Source: Geoalkalibacter ferrihydriticus DSM 17813
Lineage (GTDB): Bacteria; Desulfobacterota; Desulfuromonadia; Desulfuromonadales; Geoalkalibacteraceae
Assembly: GCF_000820505.1 (NCBI RefSeq)
Contig: NZ_JWJD01000001.1
Coordinates: 1,098,035-1,137,722, forward strand
Direction of reading: 5' to 3'
Length of the DNA: 39,688 nucleotides
The notes under the pieces were generated by a model. It had not been told where the DNA came from and made no database searches. It worked only from the letters and a program-made list of their open reading frames with translations. Of the stretch, positions 7,172-15,153 are shown in pieces. The first letter of the stretch is position 1. Each line of letters starts with the position of its first letter. A program made the translations under genes and the position numbers.

Positions 7172-7188
7172 AGCATTTGCCGTACCAA
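7172..7188 (-). promoter_or_regulatory. Sigma-54 (RpoN) promoter of cassette 2
   Basis: The minus strand reads TTGGTACGGCAAATGCT, with GG-N10-GC spacing and two mismatches to TTGGCACG-N4-TTGCW. It shares the ATGCT end with the promoter of cassette 1 and lies at nearly the same distance from the start codon (47 versus 43 bp). Confidence 0.68.
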
Positions 7189-7305
7189 GTTTGAGGGAGG
7201 CTCTGTATACGTCCCTAAGGTTCTGAATTGTATATGAAAGCCCTGTGCGCCCAGGGTGCGACGTTGATCGGGCGTCAGAGGATGAATCTTCGCGATTTTT
7301 GTACC

Positions 7306-7364
7306 TTTGCGTAGCGCAAAACCGCCCCCGGGTCTGATTTCGTTTTGCAAGTAGTTAAACTTGC
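7306..7364. promoter_or_regulatory. Two inverted repeats, candidate activator sites for cassette 2
   Basis: TTTGCG-TAG-CGCAAA (7306-7320) is a perfect dyad and GCAAGT-N6-ACTTGC (7347-7364) a second one. They lie 118-176 bp upstream of the sigma-54 promoter at 7172-7188, the range for enhancer-binding proteins. The remainder of the 7126-7585 spacer contains no convincing gene; it must also hold the promoter of the divergent gene at 7586. Confidence 0.4.
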
Positions 7365-7585
7365 GATAGAAAATCGCTGATCGTCAAAGTGTATGAAGAG
7401 AATGTGCGCTGGATAGGGAAAAAATTCACCTATGGAGGATGAAAGGATGTGGTGCGCGCCCTTGCAGCGAATTTCCAAAACAGCCGAAGGTGATGGCATC
7501 TGCTGCAATTCGCCTTATACTAAGAGGTGAATAGATAGTTTTTTTCGTGTTAACCCATTCTTTTTTTTGAGTTCAAGGAGTCTTC

Positions 7586-8062
7586 ATGCGCAAACGAATC
7601 ATCGACGACGAACAGAGCGCCGAAGAGATACTTAACGAGGTGCGGTGGCTTGATCTGGAAGAATTGGCCGACGTTGAAATCACCTCGGAAGACCCGGCCC
7701 ATCCCATCGAGGGTGCCCTGCTTCCCGAAATGTCCAGCGGTTGGCAGGCGGCGGCCCCCGGGGTGCAGAGAGTTCGCCTGCGCTTTGCCACGCCCCTTGC
7801 CCTGACGCGGATTTTTCTGGAGTTTCAGGAAGAAGAGGCTGAGCGCAGCCAGGAGTTCGTACTGCGCTGGTCGGCGGACGAGGGACATAGTTGGACTGAA
7901 ATCGTTCGGCAACAGTTCACTTTCAGTCCCACGGGTGCGACCCGCGAGGTTGAGGATTTCAGGGTCGAACTTTCAGGGGTGCGGCTTTTGGAACTGGAAG
8001 TCAACCCGGATCGCGGTGTCGGCCGGGCGCGCGCTTCCCTGCAGCGGTTACGCCTGGCTTGA
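7586..8062 (+). CDS. Discoidin (F5/8 type C)-like domain protein
   Basis: The 158-aa protein has no signal peptide. The segment from about residue 50 to the end (SGWQAAAPGVQRVRLRF, FVLRWSADEGHSW, FRVELSGVRLLELEVNPDRG) reads like the beta-sandwich of galactose-binding/discoidin domains: a W-x-A opening, LRF-(S/A)-x-P-L strand pair and a final LELEV-PD strand. The acidic N-terminus (IIDDEQSAEEILNEVRW) is not recognised. AAGGAG precedes the ATG. It is probably cotranscribed with the 8133 gene 70 bp downstream. Function unknown. Confidence 0.6.
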   Translation: MRKRIIDDEQSAEEILNEVRWLDLEELADVEITSEDPAHPIEGALLPEMSSGWQAAAPGVQRVRLRFATPLALTRIFLEFQEEEAERSQEFVLRWSADEGHSWTEIVRQQFTFSPTGATREVEDFRVELSGVRLLELEVNPDRGVGRARASLQRLRLA

Positions 8063-8132
8063 AAGCCGGGGGAAGCGAAATGTGTTTACCGTCGAAGGCA
8101 CGGGGTCGCAATCCCCGGAAAGGGCATTTCTG

Positions 8133-8402
8133 ATGGAATGGATCATCGTGTTGATGCTGTTGGGAATGCTCCCCGCCTATATCGCCATGGCCAAGGGCTA
8201 CAATTTTCTGCTCTGGTGGCTGTATGGGACGGCGCTCTTTGTGTTTGCCATCTTCCACTCCCTCATGCTCAAGCCGGCGGAGAAGAATCTGCTGCATTAT
8301 GGCCGTCGCTATTGTCCCCACTGCGAGAAGATCATCGATTATGATGCGACGCAGTGTGAATTTTGCGGGAAGGACGTAACCCCCCTCGATCGCGAATCGT
8401 AA
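8133..8402 (+). CDS. Small membrane protein with zinc ribbon
   Basis: The 89-aa protein has two N-terminal hydrophobic helices (about residues 2-18 and 24-46), a short linker, then a cytoplasmic double CxxC zinc ribbon (CPHC and CEFC, residues 61-79). It starts at the ATG at 8133, with AAAGGG about 12 nt upstream; the frame is open further upstream but overlaps the previous gene with nonsense sequence. No specific family recognised. It resembles the many zinc-ribbon membrane proteins of unknown function. Confidence 0.65.
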   Translation: MEWIIVLMLLGMLPAYIAMAKGYNFLLWWLYGTALFVFAIFHSLMLKPAEKNLLHYGRRYCPHCEKIIDYDATQCEFCGKDVTPLDRES

Positions 8403-8409
8403 ATTCGGT

Positions 8410-8457
8410 GTAAGCGTTCAGTGTGCGCCGCAGGGCGTGGCGGTTGAGCGGTGCAGT
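8410..8457. repeat. Palindromic repeat, partial copy 5
   Basis: GTAAGCGTTCAG, followed by CGCCGCAGGGCGTGGCGGTTGAG, matches the left half of the palindromic repeat; the right terminus is not clear. It starts 7 bp after the stop codon of the zinc-ribbon gene. Confidence 0.5.
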
Positions 8458-8482
8458 TGCATAACGACAATTCTGTGACGAT

Positions 8483-8531
8483 GAAGGCGGCCCGCATACT
8501 CTCGAATGCCAGGAGAGTGCGGGCCGCCTTC
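8483..8531 (-). terminator. Long stem-loop after the EPAH-repeat gene
   Basis: The left arm (8483-8503, GAAGGCGGCCCGCATACTCTC) pairs with the right arm (8513-8531) over about 19 bp with one 2-nt bulge and a 9-nt loop. It lies 4 bp after the stop codon of the minus-strand gene at 8536. There is no T-run after it, so it is a probable transcript 3' end or stabiliser rather than a textbook intrinsic terminator. Confidence 0.55.
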
Positions 8532-8535
8532 AGGT

Positions 8536-9330
8536 TTAGAAGCCCAGCTTGCGCAGCAGGCTGGCCAGTTCGGCAAGGGCCTGCAGCTTGCTCGGGTCTT
8601 CGAAGAGGTCGGTGATCTTGCGGAAGTGGGCCGGTTCGCGCACTCCGGGGATGAGTTTGCGTGGATCGATGCGTTCCTCGGCAGCAAGCCCTTCCAGGTG
8701 TTGATGGAAATGGGCTGGTTCGCGCACTCCGGGGATCAGCTTGCGGCTGTCCATGCGGCTGACGGCCAGACGGTCGGCCAGTTTGAGTTCCGGGTAGACT
8801 TCGTCGATGACGGAAATCAGCACCTCTTCCTCGCCGGCCAGAATCGCTGCGCCGTTGAACCAGTGGGCCGGTTCACGCACGCCGGGGCGCAATTTGGCGA
8901 GATCGGCGAACAGTTCGGGGCGGATCTGGCGGAAGTGTGCGGGTTCCACCCAATCGTGCTTGAGTTTGAGTTTCAGAGCGTCGATCCACAGAAAGACGAT
9001 CGCGTAACTGCCGGCGGCAACGCGGCTCTTGCCGATGCTCTTGCCCGCCAAACGCTTGAAAATTGCCGCGAATTCACGCTCGAACAGCGTTCCCTTGAGA
9101 TTCTCGGCGGCCAGCTCCAGGCCCTCGATCTTGCCGGAATCGCCGACGCTCAGCGTGACCGGCAGCGAGGTGGTGACAACGAAGCCGATCTGGCGCGAAA
9201 TGCGATCAAAAGCCTTGTCGACCTCGAGTTGCACATCCTCGCGCAGAAAACGGAAAATGCTGGTCAGATCCTCATACCGCTGCATGACCGCCGGATGCGC
9301 CGGCTCGACCCAATCGCGAAACTTTGCCAT
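8536..9330 (-). CDS. EPAH-repeat protein, candidate radical SAM substrate
   Basis: The 264-aa protein has no cysteine. It carries five copies of an EPAH motif: DWVEPAHP (residues 6-13), DWVEPAHF (126-133), PGVREPAHW (149-157), PGVREPAHF (200-208) and PGVREPAHF (228-236). Between the first two is a ~110-residue mixed alpha/beta domain; the last copies are spaced by 24-51 residues with RKLIPGVREPAHF repeated exactly. The start at 9328-9330 follows GGAGGAAAAATC. It lies 86 bp downstream of a B12-binding-type radical SAM gene on the same strand. I do not recognise a characterised family. The motif repetition beside a radical SAM enzyme suggests a modified peptide or protein substrate, which is inference. 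Confidence 0.8.
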   Translation of the reverse strand: MAKFRDWVEPAHPAVMQRYEDLTSIFRFLREDVQLEVDKAFDRISRQIGFVVTTSLPVTLSVGDSGKIEGLELAAENLKGTLFEREFAAIFKRLAGKSIGKSRVAAGSYAIVFLWIDALKLKLKHDWVEPAHFRQIRPELFADLAKLRPGVREPAHWFNGAAILAGEEEVLISVIDEVYPELKLADRLAVSRMDSRKLIPGVREPAHFHQHLEGLAAEERIDPRKLIPGVREPAHFRKITDLFEDPSKLQALAELASLLRKLGF

Positions 9331-9416
9331 GATTTTTCCTCCCTGTGGCGGGTAAAGCAACAAAACGTTTTTTTCCCAATGTTTCCATCCTGAACCTGTC
9401 TGCCGAATGCTCCTTT

Positions 9417-11165
9417 CTAGCGGTTGTTATCCAACCGGCTCTTGAATTGGTCATAAGGGATTGGCCGTTTGAGGGCGCCGAAGAAATTGAAGGCGCCGTC
9501 GGTCTCGAAAGAGTAGTCCGCTTCGGCCTCCTCGCCGCTGCGCAGTAACAGACCATCAAGCAGCGAGGCGAGGTTTTGCTCGCCGTAGGCTACCGGGGTG
9601 TGTACGGGTGCCGTATGTCCTTCGTAAGTCGCCTGCAGGCGGGCCAGGATGCGCTCGCCCTGGGCGCGCAGGGCGACGCCGCGCTCATCGACGCTGCGGC
9701 GCAGACTGCGCATGGCGTCATTGACCGCAAGGCGGTCTGCAGGGTCGATGGCCTGCACCAGGTCGTAGATGCGACACAAGTGGCGGTAGGTGTCGATGTT
9801 GGTCTCCTTGATGAAGGCGCGCACTTCGGCGCGCAGTTCCTCGCTGATTCTGTCCGCAAAGAAGCGGCGCAGCAGCAGGTAGGAGAAATCGACCTCCATG
9901 TTGAAGTAGTGCAGGCCGTAATCACTGAAGTTGCGATCGAAAAAAGCGTAGTTGGCGATCTTGTGGAAGCATTCCACCCGCGCGTCCTTGATGCGGTAGT
10001 CGAAACCGAAATAGTCGCCGGCGAGGATCCCGTCGTCGCGCAGCTTTTTCTCCAGGCCGGTATAGGCGTAGGCCTCGGCGCGGCAGAAATTGAAGGGATT
10101 GTCGACGTGGCGCTCCATGAAGCGCAGGTTGATGTGGATATCCTCCATGTTGGTGTCGGGCTCGAACATCAGCAGGTTGTAGGCCACGTGCAGGTCGTAG
10201 TCGTTGAGGATGCGCAGGGCGTTTTCGATCTGCGCCACGGTGTTTTTGCGGTTGAGGTTGTCCAGCCCGCGTTGCGAGGCGTTTTCCACGCCGAGAAAGA
10301 CCCGGAAGATGCCCAGCTCGTCGAGCACGTCGAGGGCCTCGCGGTTAATGCTGTCGGGGCGCGCCTTGACGGCGATGGCGATTTTCTCGACCCCGTTGAC
10401 GCGCAGGCCGTCGCGCAGGGCCTGGAAGCGGGCGAGGGCTTGTTTGGGATCGGGGAGAAAGAAATTGTCGTCCTGAAAGTTGAAGATGCGGATGCCATGC
10501 TCATGGTAGAGGCGCGTCATTTCGGCGACGATGTTTTCGACGCTGCGGATGCGGAACTTGCGCCCCCCGCCGCTGCGGTACCAGGCGTCGATGCTGCAGA
10601 AGGCGCACTCGCGCCAGCAGCCGCGGCTGGAGAGGATGCTGGCGATGGGCTGGCCGAAGTATTCATGAAATTCGGTGCGGCGCGGAAAGGGCAGGGCGTC
10701 GAGGTTGTCCGGATTGCCTTTGCCGGGGTTGACGGCGATGCTGCCGTCGGCAGCGCGGTAACAGAAGCCGGGGAGGCCGGAGAGATCGTCAAGCTGAGCG
10801 GCCAGCGCGCAGATCAGCTCCTCGCCTTCGCCCAGGGCCACAGAGTCGAAGGCGGAAAAATCTTCGAGCAACTGCCGGCAGTTAAGGGCGGCAAAGTGAC
10901 CGCCGGCGGTGAGGTGCCCGGCAAAGCCGGCGCTCCGCAAGGCTTCAGCGAGGCGGCAGAACTCGCGCGCGCGGCCGGTGAAGACCATGGAGAGCCCGGC
11001 GATCTGGGGCTGTTCTTCTTGAATCCGGCGGACCACCTGGGCGATGTCCGCCTCTTCGTTGAAGGGCAGAATCAGTGCCTCGTGTCCGGCTGCTTCCAGG
11101 GATGTGGCCATGTAGCGCAGACCGAGGTTTTCTTCCAGTTCCGCTCCGATCAGGGCAACCTTCAT
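9417..11165 (-). CDS. B12-binding-type radical SAM protein
   Basis: The 582-aa protein has an N-terminal Rossmann-like cobalamin-binding-type domain (about residues 1-140: MKVALIGAEL, GLSMVFTGR, HLTAGGHFAAL). The radical SAM core follows, with the [4Fe-4S] motif C183-X3-C187-X2-C190 (RGCWRECAFCSIDAWY), ending near residue 410. The ~170-residue C-terminal helical extension is unassigned. No DxHxxG motif is visible, which is usual for this enzyme class. AAGGAG precedes the ATG at 11163-11165. Members of the class methylate unactivated carbons or rearrange substrates; the reaction here is unknown. The gene immediately downstream encodes a protein with five EPAH motifs, a likely functional partner. 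Confidence 0.85.
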   Translation of the reverse strand: MKVALIGAELEENLGLRYMATSLEAAGHEALILPFNEEADIAQVVRRIQEEQPQIAGLSMVFTGRAREFCRLAEALRSAGFAGHLTAGGHFAALNCRQLLEDFSAFDSVALGEGEELICALAAQLDDLSGLPGFCYRAADGSIAVNPGKGNPDNLDALPFPRRTEFHEYFGQPIASILSSRGCWRECAFCSIDAWYRSGGGRKFRIRSVENIVAEMTRLYHEHGIRIFNFQDDNFFLPDPKQALARFQALRDGLRVNGVEKIAIAVKARPDSINREALDVLDELGIFRVFLGVENASQRGLDNLNRKNTVAQIENALRILNDYDLHVAYNLLMFEPDTNMEDIHINLRFMERHVDNPFNFCRAEAYAYTGLEKKLRDDGILAGDYFGFDYRIKDARVECFHKIANYAFFDRNFSDYGLHYFNMEVDFSYLLLRRFFADRISEELRAEVRAFIKETNIDTYRHLCRIYDLVQAIDPADRLAVNDAMRSLRRSVDERGVALRAQGERILARLQATYEGHTAPVHTPVAYGEQNLASLLDGLLLRSGEEAEADYSFETDGAFNFFGALKRPIPYDQFKSRLDNNR

Positions 11166-11453
11166 GCGTTTCTCCTTGTCAGGGGCCGGCGTAACGGCCG
11201 CGAGTCCGGCGATAAGAAATGTTTTTGATTGATGACGTTTTTACTCTGCCTGTTGAACGGTTGCCTATTTGCGCTTTGTGGTAAGTTTTGCGCATTTAAC
11301 CAATTAAAAAACAAGCAAAAATGGTGCAAGTGTGGCTGGATTTTATTTACCAGAAATTTGTCCGGATGCAACCTGTGTTAATGAATTTTTGTGGCTGGCT
11401 TGGCAGTGGGGGGGGTGGGGTCGGAAAGATGAGGGGTATTTTATGGTCCCTGC

Positions 11454-12446
11454 TTAGAGTGAAGAGCGGACCTGGGGCGCCTGATCGGCCGGCATGATCC
11501 GGCCCTGCGGGTCGACGTAGCGCACTTCGCAGCGCAACTCAAAACCGATGCGCTCATGTACTTCCCGGCGGATGTGGGCAATGAGAGCCAGCACTTCGGC
11601 GGCGCTGGCGCCGCCGCGATTGACGATGAAGTTGGCGTGATGGAGTGAGACTTCGGCGTTGCCGATGCGCGTGCCCTTGAGGCCTGCCTCTTCGATGATT
11701 TTGCCGGGCGGGCCGACGCTTGCATGCATTTCGGCAGTGCTGAGAAACACCGAGCCGCAGTTGGGCTCCTTGCGCGGAAATTTGCGGCGGCGTTCGCGCA
11801 GGTCGCAGACCATGGCGCGGCGGATCGCGCGCGGGTCACCCGTTGAACATTCCAGTTCGGCGCGCACTACCACAGCGCCGCTGTCCTGCAGGGCGCTGTG
11901 TCGGTAGGAAAAGGCGCATTGCGCGTGGCTGAGGACCTGCAGTTCTCCCGCGCGGTCGATCACCCACACCCGGCGCACATTGTCGCCGATGCCCCGGCGG
12001 TGACTGCCGCCGTTCATCAGCACCAATCCCCCCAGCGTTCCTGGAATCCCGATGATGTGTTCCAGCCCTGTCAGGCCGTTTCTGGCGGCCTGTCGGGCGA
12101 GTTGCGGCACCCAGACCCCGGCCTCGGCCAGGATGCGGTTGCCGTGAATGCTCAGCTGCGCCATGCGCGCGCCCACCTTCAGGACGATGCCGCGCAGGCC
12201 CGCGTCGTCGAAGAGCAGGTTGGTGCCCTGGCCGATGACCAGCAGCGGAATTTCATGCTCACGGGCAAAGCCCACCAGACGCGCCACCTGCATGGCCGAC
12301 TCGGGCTCGACCAGCAGATCGGCGGGTCCGCCGATGCGCCAGCTGCAGTGGTGCGCCAGGGGTGCGCGCGCCTTGACCGCGCCGACGTCGAGTTCACTGA
12401 GTTGGCCAAGCAGGGCGGGGAGAGTGATGTCTGAAGCTGTGGTCAT
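11454..12446 (-). CDS. murB: UDP-N-acetylenolpyruvoylglucosamine reductase
   Basis: This 330-aa FAD enzyme reduces UDP-GlcNAc-enolpyruvate to UDP-MurNAc in cytoplasmic peptidoglycan precursor synthesis. The FAD-binding half shows HHCSWRIGGPADLLVEP, LLVIGQGTNLLFDD and GLEHIIGIPGTLGGLVLMNGG. The catalytic serine lies in NCGSVF, followed by GKIIEEAGLKGTRIGNAEVS and HANFIVN. It resembles the short type II MurB without the E. coli insert. It is not next to murC or ddl, so it lies outside a division/cell-wall cluster and may be a second copy. An AGGATG sequence provides a weak RBS. The 288-bp spacer 11166-11453 has no supported gene; it should hold the radical SAM promoter. Confidence 0.93.
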   Translation of the reverse strand: MTTASDITLPALLGQLSELDVGAVKARAPLAHHCSWRIGGPADLLVEPESAMQVARLVGFAREHEIPLLVIGQGTNLLFDDAGLRGIVLKVGARMAQLSIHGNRILAEAGVWVPQLARQAARNGLTGLEHIIGIPGTLGGLVLMNGGSHRRGIGDNVRRVWVIDRAGELQVLSHAQCAFSYRHSALQDSGAVVVRAELECSTGDPRAIRRAMVCDLRERRRKFPRKEPNCGSVFLSTAEMHASVGPPGKIIEEAGLKGTRIGNAEVSLHHANFIVNRGGASAAEVLALIAHIRREVHERIGFELRCEVRYVDPQGRIMPADQAPQVRSSL

Positions 12447-12625
12447 GCCGGCATCCTGAAGGCAAAAGAGTCTGGTGCCAGATTCGTAGCAGCCTTTTTT
12501 CTACGATGCAAGGTCTTTTATTTCCTTGTAATTGTCGCAAAAAAAGATAAAAATAAATTAAGATTTGTGTGGTATCATGAATTGGCTTTACGGAGAGGCT
12601 TCAGCGCAATGGGAGATGACCTGCA

Positions 12626-15151
12626 ATGATTCGATTATGCCTTGCCGCCTTGATTTTTTTTCTGCTGCCGCAGGGACTGCACGCACGTTGGGATTCGGGC
12701 CTGCTTCAAGCGCAGGCGGACCGCAACGGCGGTCCTGCGCGGATCAAAGGTGCGGGCGAGAATATCGCGCAGACTCTTGGCGATGAGGTCGTCCTGCGGG
12801 ATTTTACCCAAGCGCACCAGCAAGCCGTGCGCCTGGCGCGCGAAGATCGTCTCGACGAGGCGTTGCGGATTTTTGGCGATCTCTATGCGGCGAACCCGTC
12901 GAACCCTGGCCTTCTTTATGATTACCTGACGGTGCTTGGCTGGGCGGAGTACGACATCGAGGTGGTGGTGCTCTCCGAAAGCCTTGCGCTGGAGCAAGCG
13001 CCGGCCTATGTGCTGGAAGCCGTGGGCAAGGCGCTGCGCAACACCCGGCGTTTCGATGCCGCCGCCGATCTCTATGCCGGAGCGCGGGAGCGGTTTCCCG
13101 GCCATGTGGATTTCGCTAAAGGCGAGGTCTATGCCCTGGCCGAAGCGGGGCACTTTGCGCAAGCGCAACGGCAGCTGGAGGTGTTGCGCCGCGCGTATCC
13201 CGAGGAACGCTGGCCGTTGCACCTGGGTATATATGTGGCGGAATTACAGGGCGATTTTCTCAGCGTGCTGGATCTAAGTCAGCAGCTTCTGGAACATGAT
13301 CCCGCCGATGAAACGGCCTTGCGCGGACGTATTTTCGCACTGGCCATCCTGGGTGCGGCCCACCGCGCGCGCCATTTTGCCGCGCAGCAACCACACCTGC
13401 TGAGTGATGAGGAATGGCAGCGGCTACACACTGATCAGGCCTCGCACGAGGTGCGCTGGGGCGCTCTGCCGCCGCCCGCGGAAAGCCTGCGTTTTGTGCA
13501 AACCGACGAGGCGCTCACCCGCATCGCCGACAACCTGGAAGCCCTTGACGAGACCCGCCCCGCCGCGCAGCCTTTTGCCCTGCAGAGCCGCTATGATCGC
13601 TTGGTCGCCCTGCGCGACCGGGTGCTGATGGCGGACGCGGTTGCGCAGTATCAGGAACTTATTGCCGTGGATGCTCCCATCCCGGGTTATGCCCTGGAAG
13701 CGGCGGGCGATGCCTTTTTGTACCTGCAACAGCCGGAGCAGGCGCGCGATCTTTATCTGCAAGTGCTCAACGCGGGCGAAGGGGACAACGACACCCGCCT
13801 GGCTCTGTTCTACGCCTATATCGAACTCAATGATTTTACCTCGGCCTATGCTCTGGTCGACGCGCTTCAGGCCGAGCAGCCGGTGTGGCTCGCGCCGGGC
13901 GGCAGCAATCTGCCCGCCGCCAATCCCGAGCGTCTTGATGCCGATGTCGCCGCTGCCCTGGCCCGCGTTTTCGCCCACGATTTTCGCGAAGGACAAAAAC
14001 GCTTCGAATGGATGCAGGCCCGCGCGCCACGCAATCCTGATCTGCTGCGCGAGTTGGGCAATGTGTACGTCATGCGTGGCTGGCCGCGGCGCGCGCAGCA
14101 AACCTATGAAGACGGTCTGCGCATCAAATCCGATCACCTGGGCTTGCAGGCAGGGCTGGCCGACACCCGACTGCAACTGCATGAATACGATCTCGCCGAG
14201 GCCGAGATCGCCGCTCTTTACGCACGCGCGCCGGAAAATCTTCAGATCCAGCGCCTGCAGCACCGTTGGGATCTCCATCGCATGCGCGAGCTGCGCGCCT
14301 TTGCCTCGGTTGCCGACAGCAGCGGCGCCGGCCCCGGCGAGCAGGAATTGCGCCTGGGCAGCACCCTGTTTTCTTCACCCTTTTTGACTCATTACCGTTT
14401 GTTTGCCGACGCTTTCTGGAGTCGCGGCGATTTTCCCGAAGGGCGCGGCACCTACCAGCGCTACGGCGGCGGCCTGGAATATCGCGGCCGGGAATTCATC
14501 GGTACCGCCGCATTGAGTATCAACCACAGTGACGGCGGTGATCCCGGCCTGGCCCTGGCCGGCACCTGGCATCCCGATGATCATTGGTCGCTGCCCTTCA
14601 GCCTGGAGCTGTTCAGCCAGGACACGCCCCTGCGCGCCCTGCGCAACGGCGTGCATGCCGACGCGGCGAGTCTGGGAGTGGATTATCGCTTCAGTGAGCT
14701 GCGCCGGCTCGGTCTGGGCGGACAATTCATGGATTTCAGCGACGGCAACCAGCGCACCCGCCTGAGCGGCTACGCGCGTCAGCGCCTCATCACGCGCCCC
14801 ATGTACAAACTCGACGGCCAAGTGGATCTGGGCGTTTCGCGCAACAGCCGCAGCGATGTCCCCTATTTCAGTCCCGCGCAGGATCTCTACGCGGCCCTCA
14901 CCCTCGACAACGACTGGCTGCTCTATCGGCGCTACAGCCGCACTTTCGGCCATCGCCTGGCGGTTTCCGCGGGGATTTACGGGCAGCAGGATTTCGGCAC
15001 CCGACCGACGGCGTCCCTGCTCTACGAACACAACTGGCAAAGGGATGAACGCTTCCAGTTGGCTTACGGCGCGGTGCTCAGCCGCCGGGCCTACGACGGA
15101 CAAGGCGAAACGGGCACGGAGTATTATCTGCGGCTGGGATGGAGACTATGA
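12626..15151 (+). CDS. pgaA: Poly-beta-1,6-GlcNAc outer-membrane export porin PgaA
   Basis: The 841-aa protein has a signal peptide (MIRLCLAALIFFLLPQGLHA), a periplasmic TPR superhelix to about residue 570 (repeated A..LY....P...L..DY patterns) and a C-terminal ~270-residue region of alternating strands ending YYLRLGWRL, as in the 16-stranded PgaA barrel. E. coli PgaA has 807 aa. TPRs bind deacetylated PNAG and guide it into the pore. It is the first gene of an unbroken pgaABCD operon, and its stop overlaps the pgaB start region. The ATG at 12626 follows GGGAG. The 179-bp spacer to divergent murB should carry the promoter; no clear consensus was identified there. Confidence 0.93.
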   Translation: MIRLCLAALIFFLLPQGLHARWDSGLLQAQADRNGGPARIKGAGENIAQTLGDEVVLRDFTQAHQQAVRLAREDRLDEALRIFGDLYAANPSNPGLLYDYLTVLGWAEYDIEVVVLSESLALEQAPAYVLEAVGKALRNTRRFDAAADLYAGARERFPGHVDFAKGEVYALAEAGHFAQAQRQLEVLRRAYPEERWPLHLGIYVAELQGDFLSVLDLSQQLLEHDPADETALRGRIFALAILGAAHRARHFAAQQPHLLSDEEWQRLHTDQASHEVRWGALPPPAESLRFVQTDEALTRIADNLEALDETRPAAQPFALQSRYDRLVALRDRVLMADAVAQYQELIAVDAPIPGYALEAAGDAFLYLQQPEQARDLYLQVLNAGEGDNDTRLALFYAYIELNDFTSAYALVDALQAEQPVWLAPGGSNLPAANPERLDADVAAALARVFAHDFREGQKRFEWMQARAPRNPDLLRELGNVYVMRGWPRRAQQTYEDGLRIKSDHLGLQAGLADTRLQLHEYDLAEAEIAALYARAPENLQIQRLQHRWDLHRMRELRAFASVADSSGAGPGEQELRLGSTLFSSPFLTHYRLFADAFWSRGDFPEGRGTYQRYGGGLEYRGREFIGTAALSINHSDGGDPGLALAGTWHPDDHWSLPFSLELFSQDTPLRALRNGVHADAASLGVDYRFSELRRLGLGGQFMDFSDGNQRTRLSGYARQRLITRPMYKLDGQVDLGVSRNSRSDVPYFSPAQDLYAALTLDNDWLLYRRYSRTFGHRLAVSAGIYGQQDFGTRPTASLLYEHNWQRDERFQLAYGAVLSRRAYDGQGETGTEYYLRLGWRL

Positions 15152-15153
15152 TC

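Noticed and set aside
7156-7508. 64- and 77-aa minus-strand frames in the 7126-7585 spacer
   Set aside because: No Shine-Dalgarno and no protein-like pattern; the region is better explained as regulatory DNA.
8536-9330. EPAH protein as a lanthipeptide or thioether (sactipeptide-type) precursor
   Set aside because: The protein contains no cysteine, so thioether cross-links are impossible.
9576-11228. 550-aa open frame on the plus strand opposite the radical SAM gene
   Set aside because: Shadow frame in G+C-rich DNA: low-complexity Val/Ala/Glu/Gly composition, no domain, no RBS, and the opposite strand has the CX3CX2C motif.
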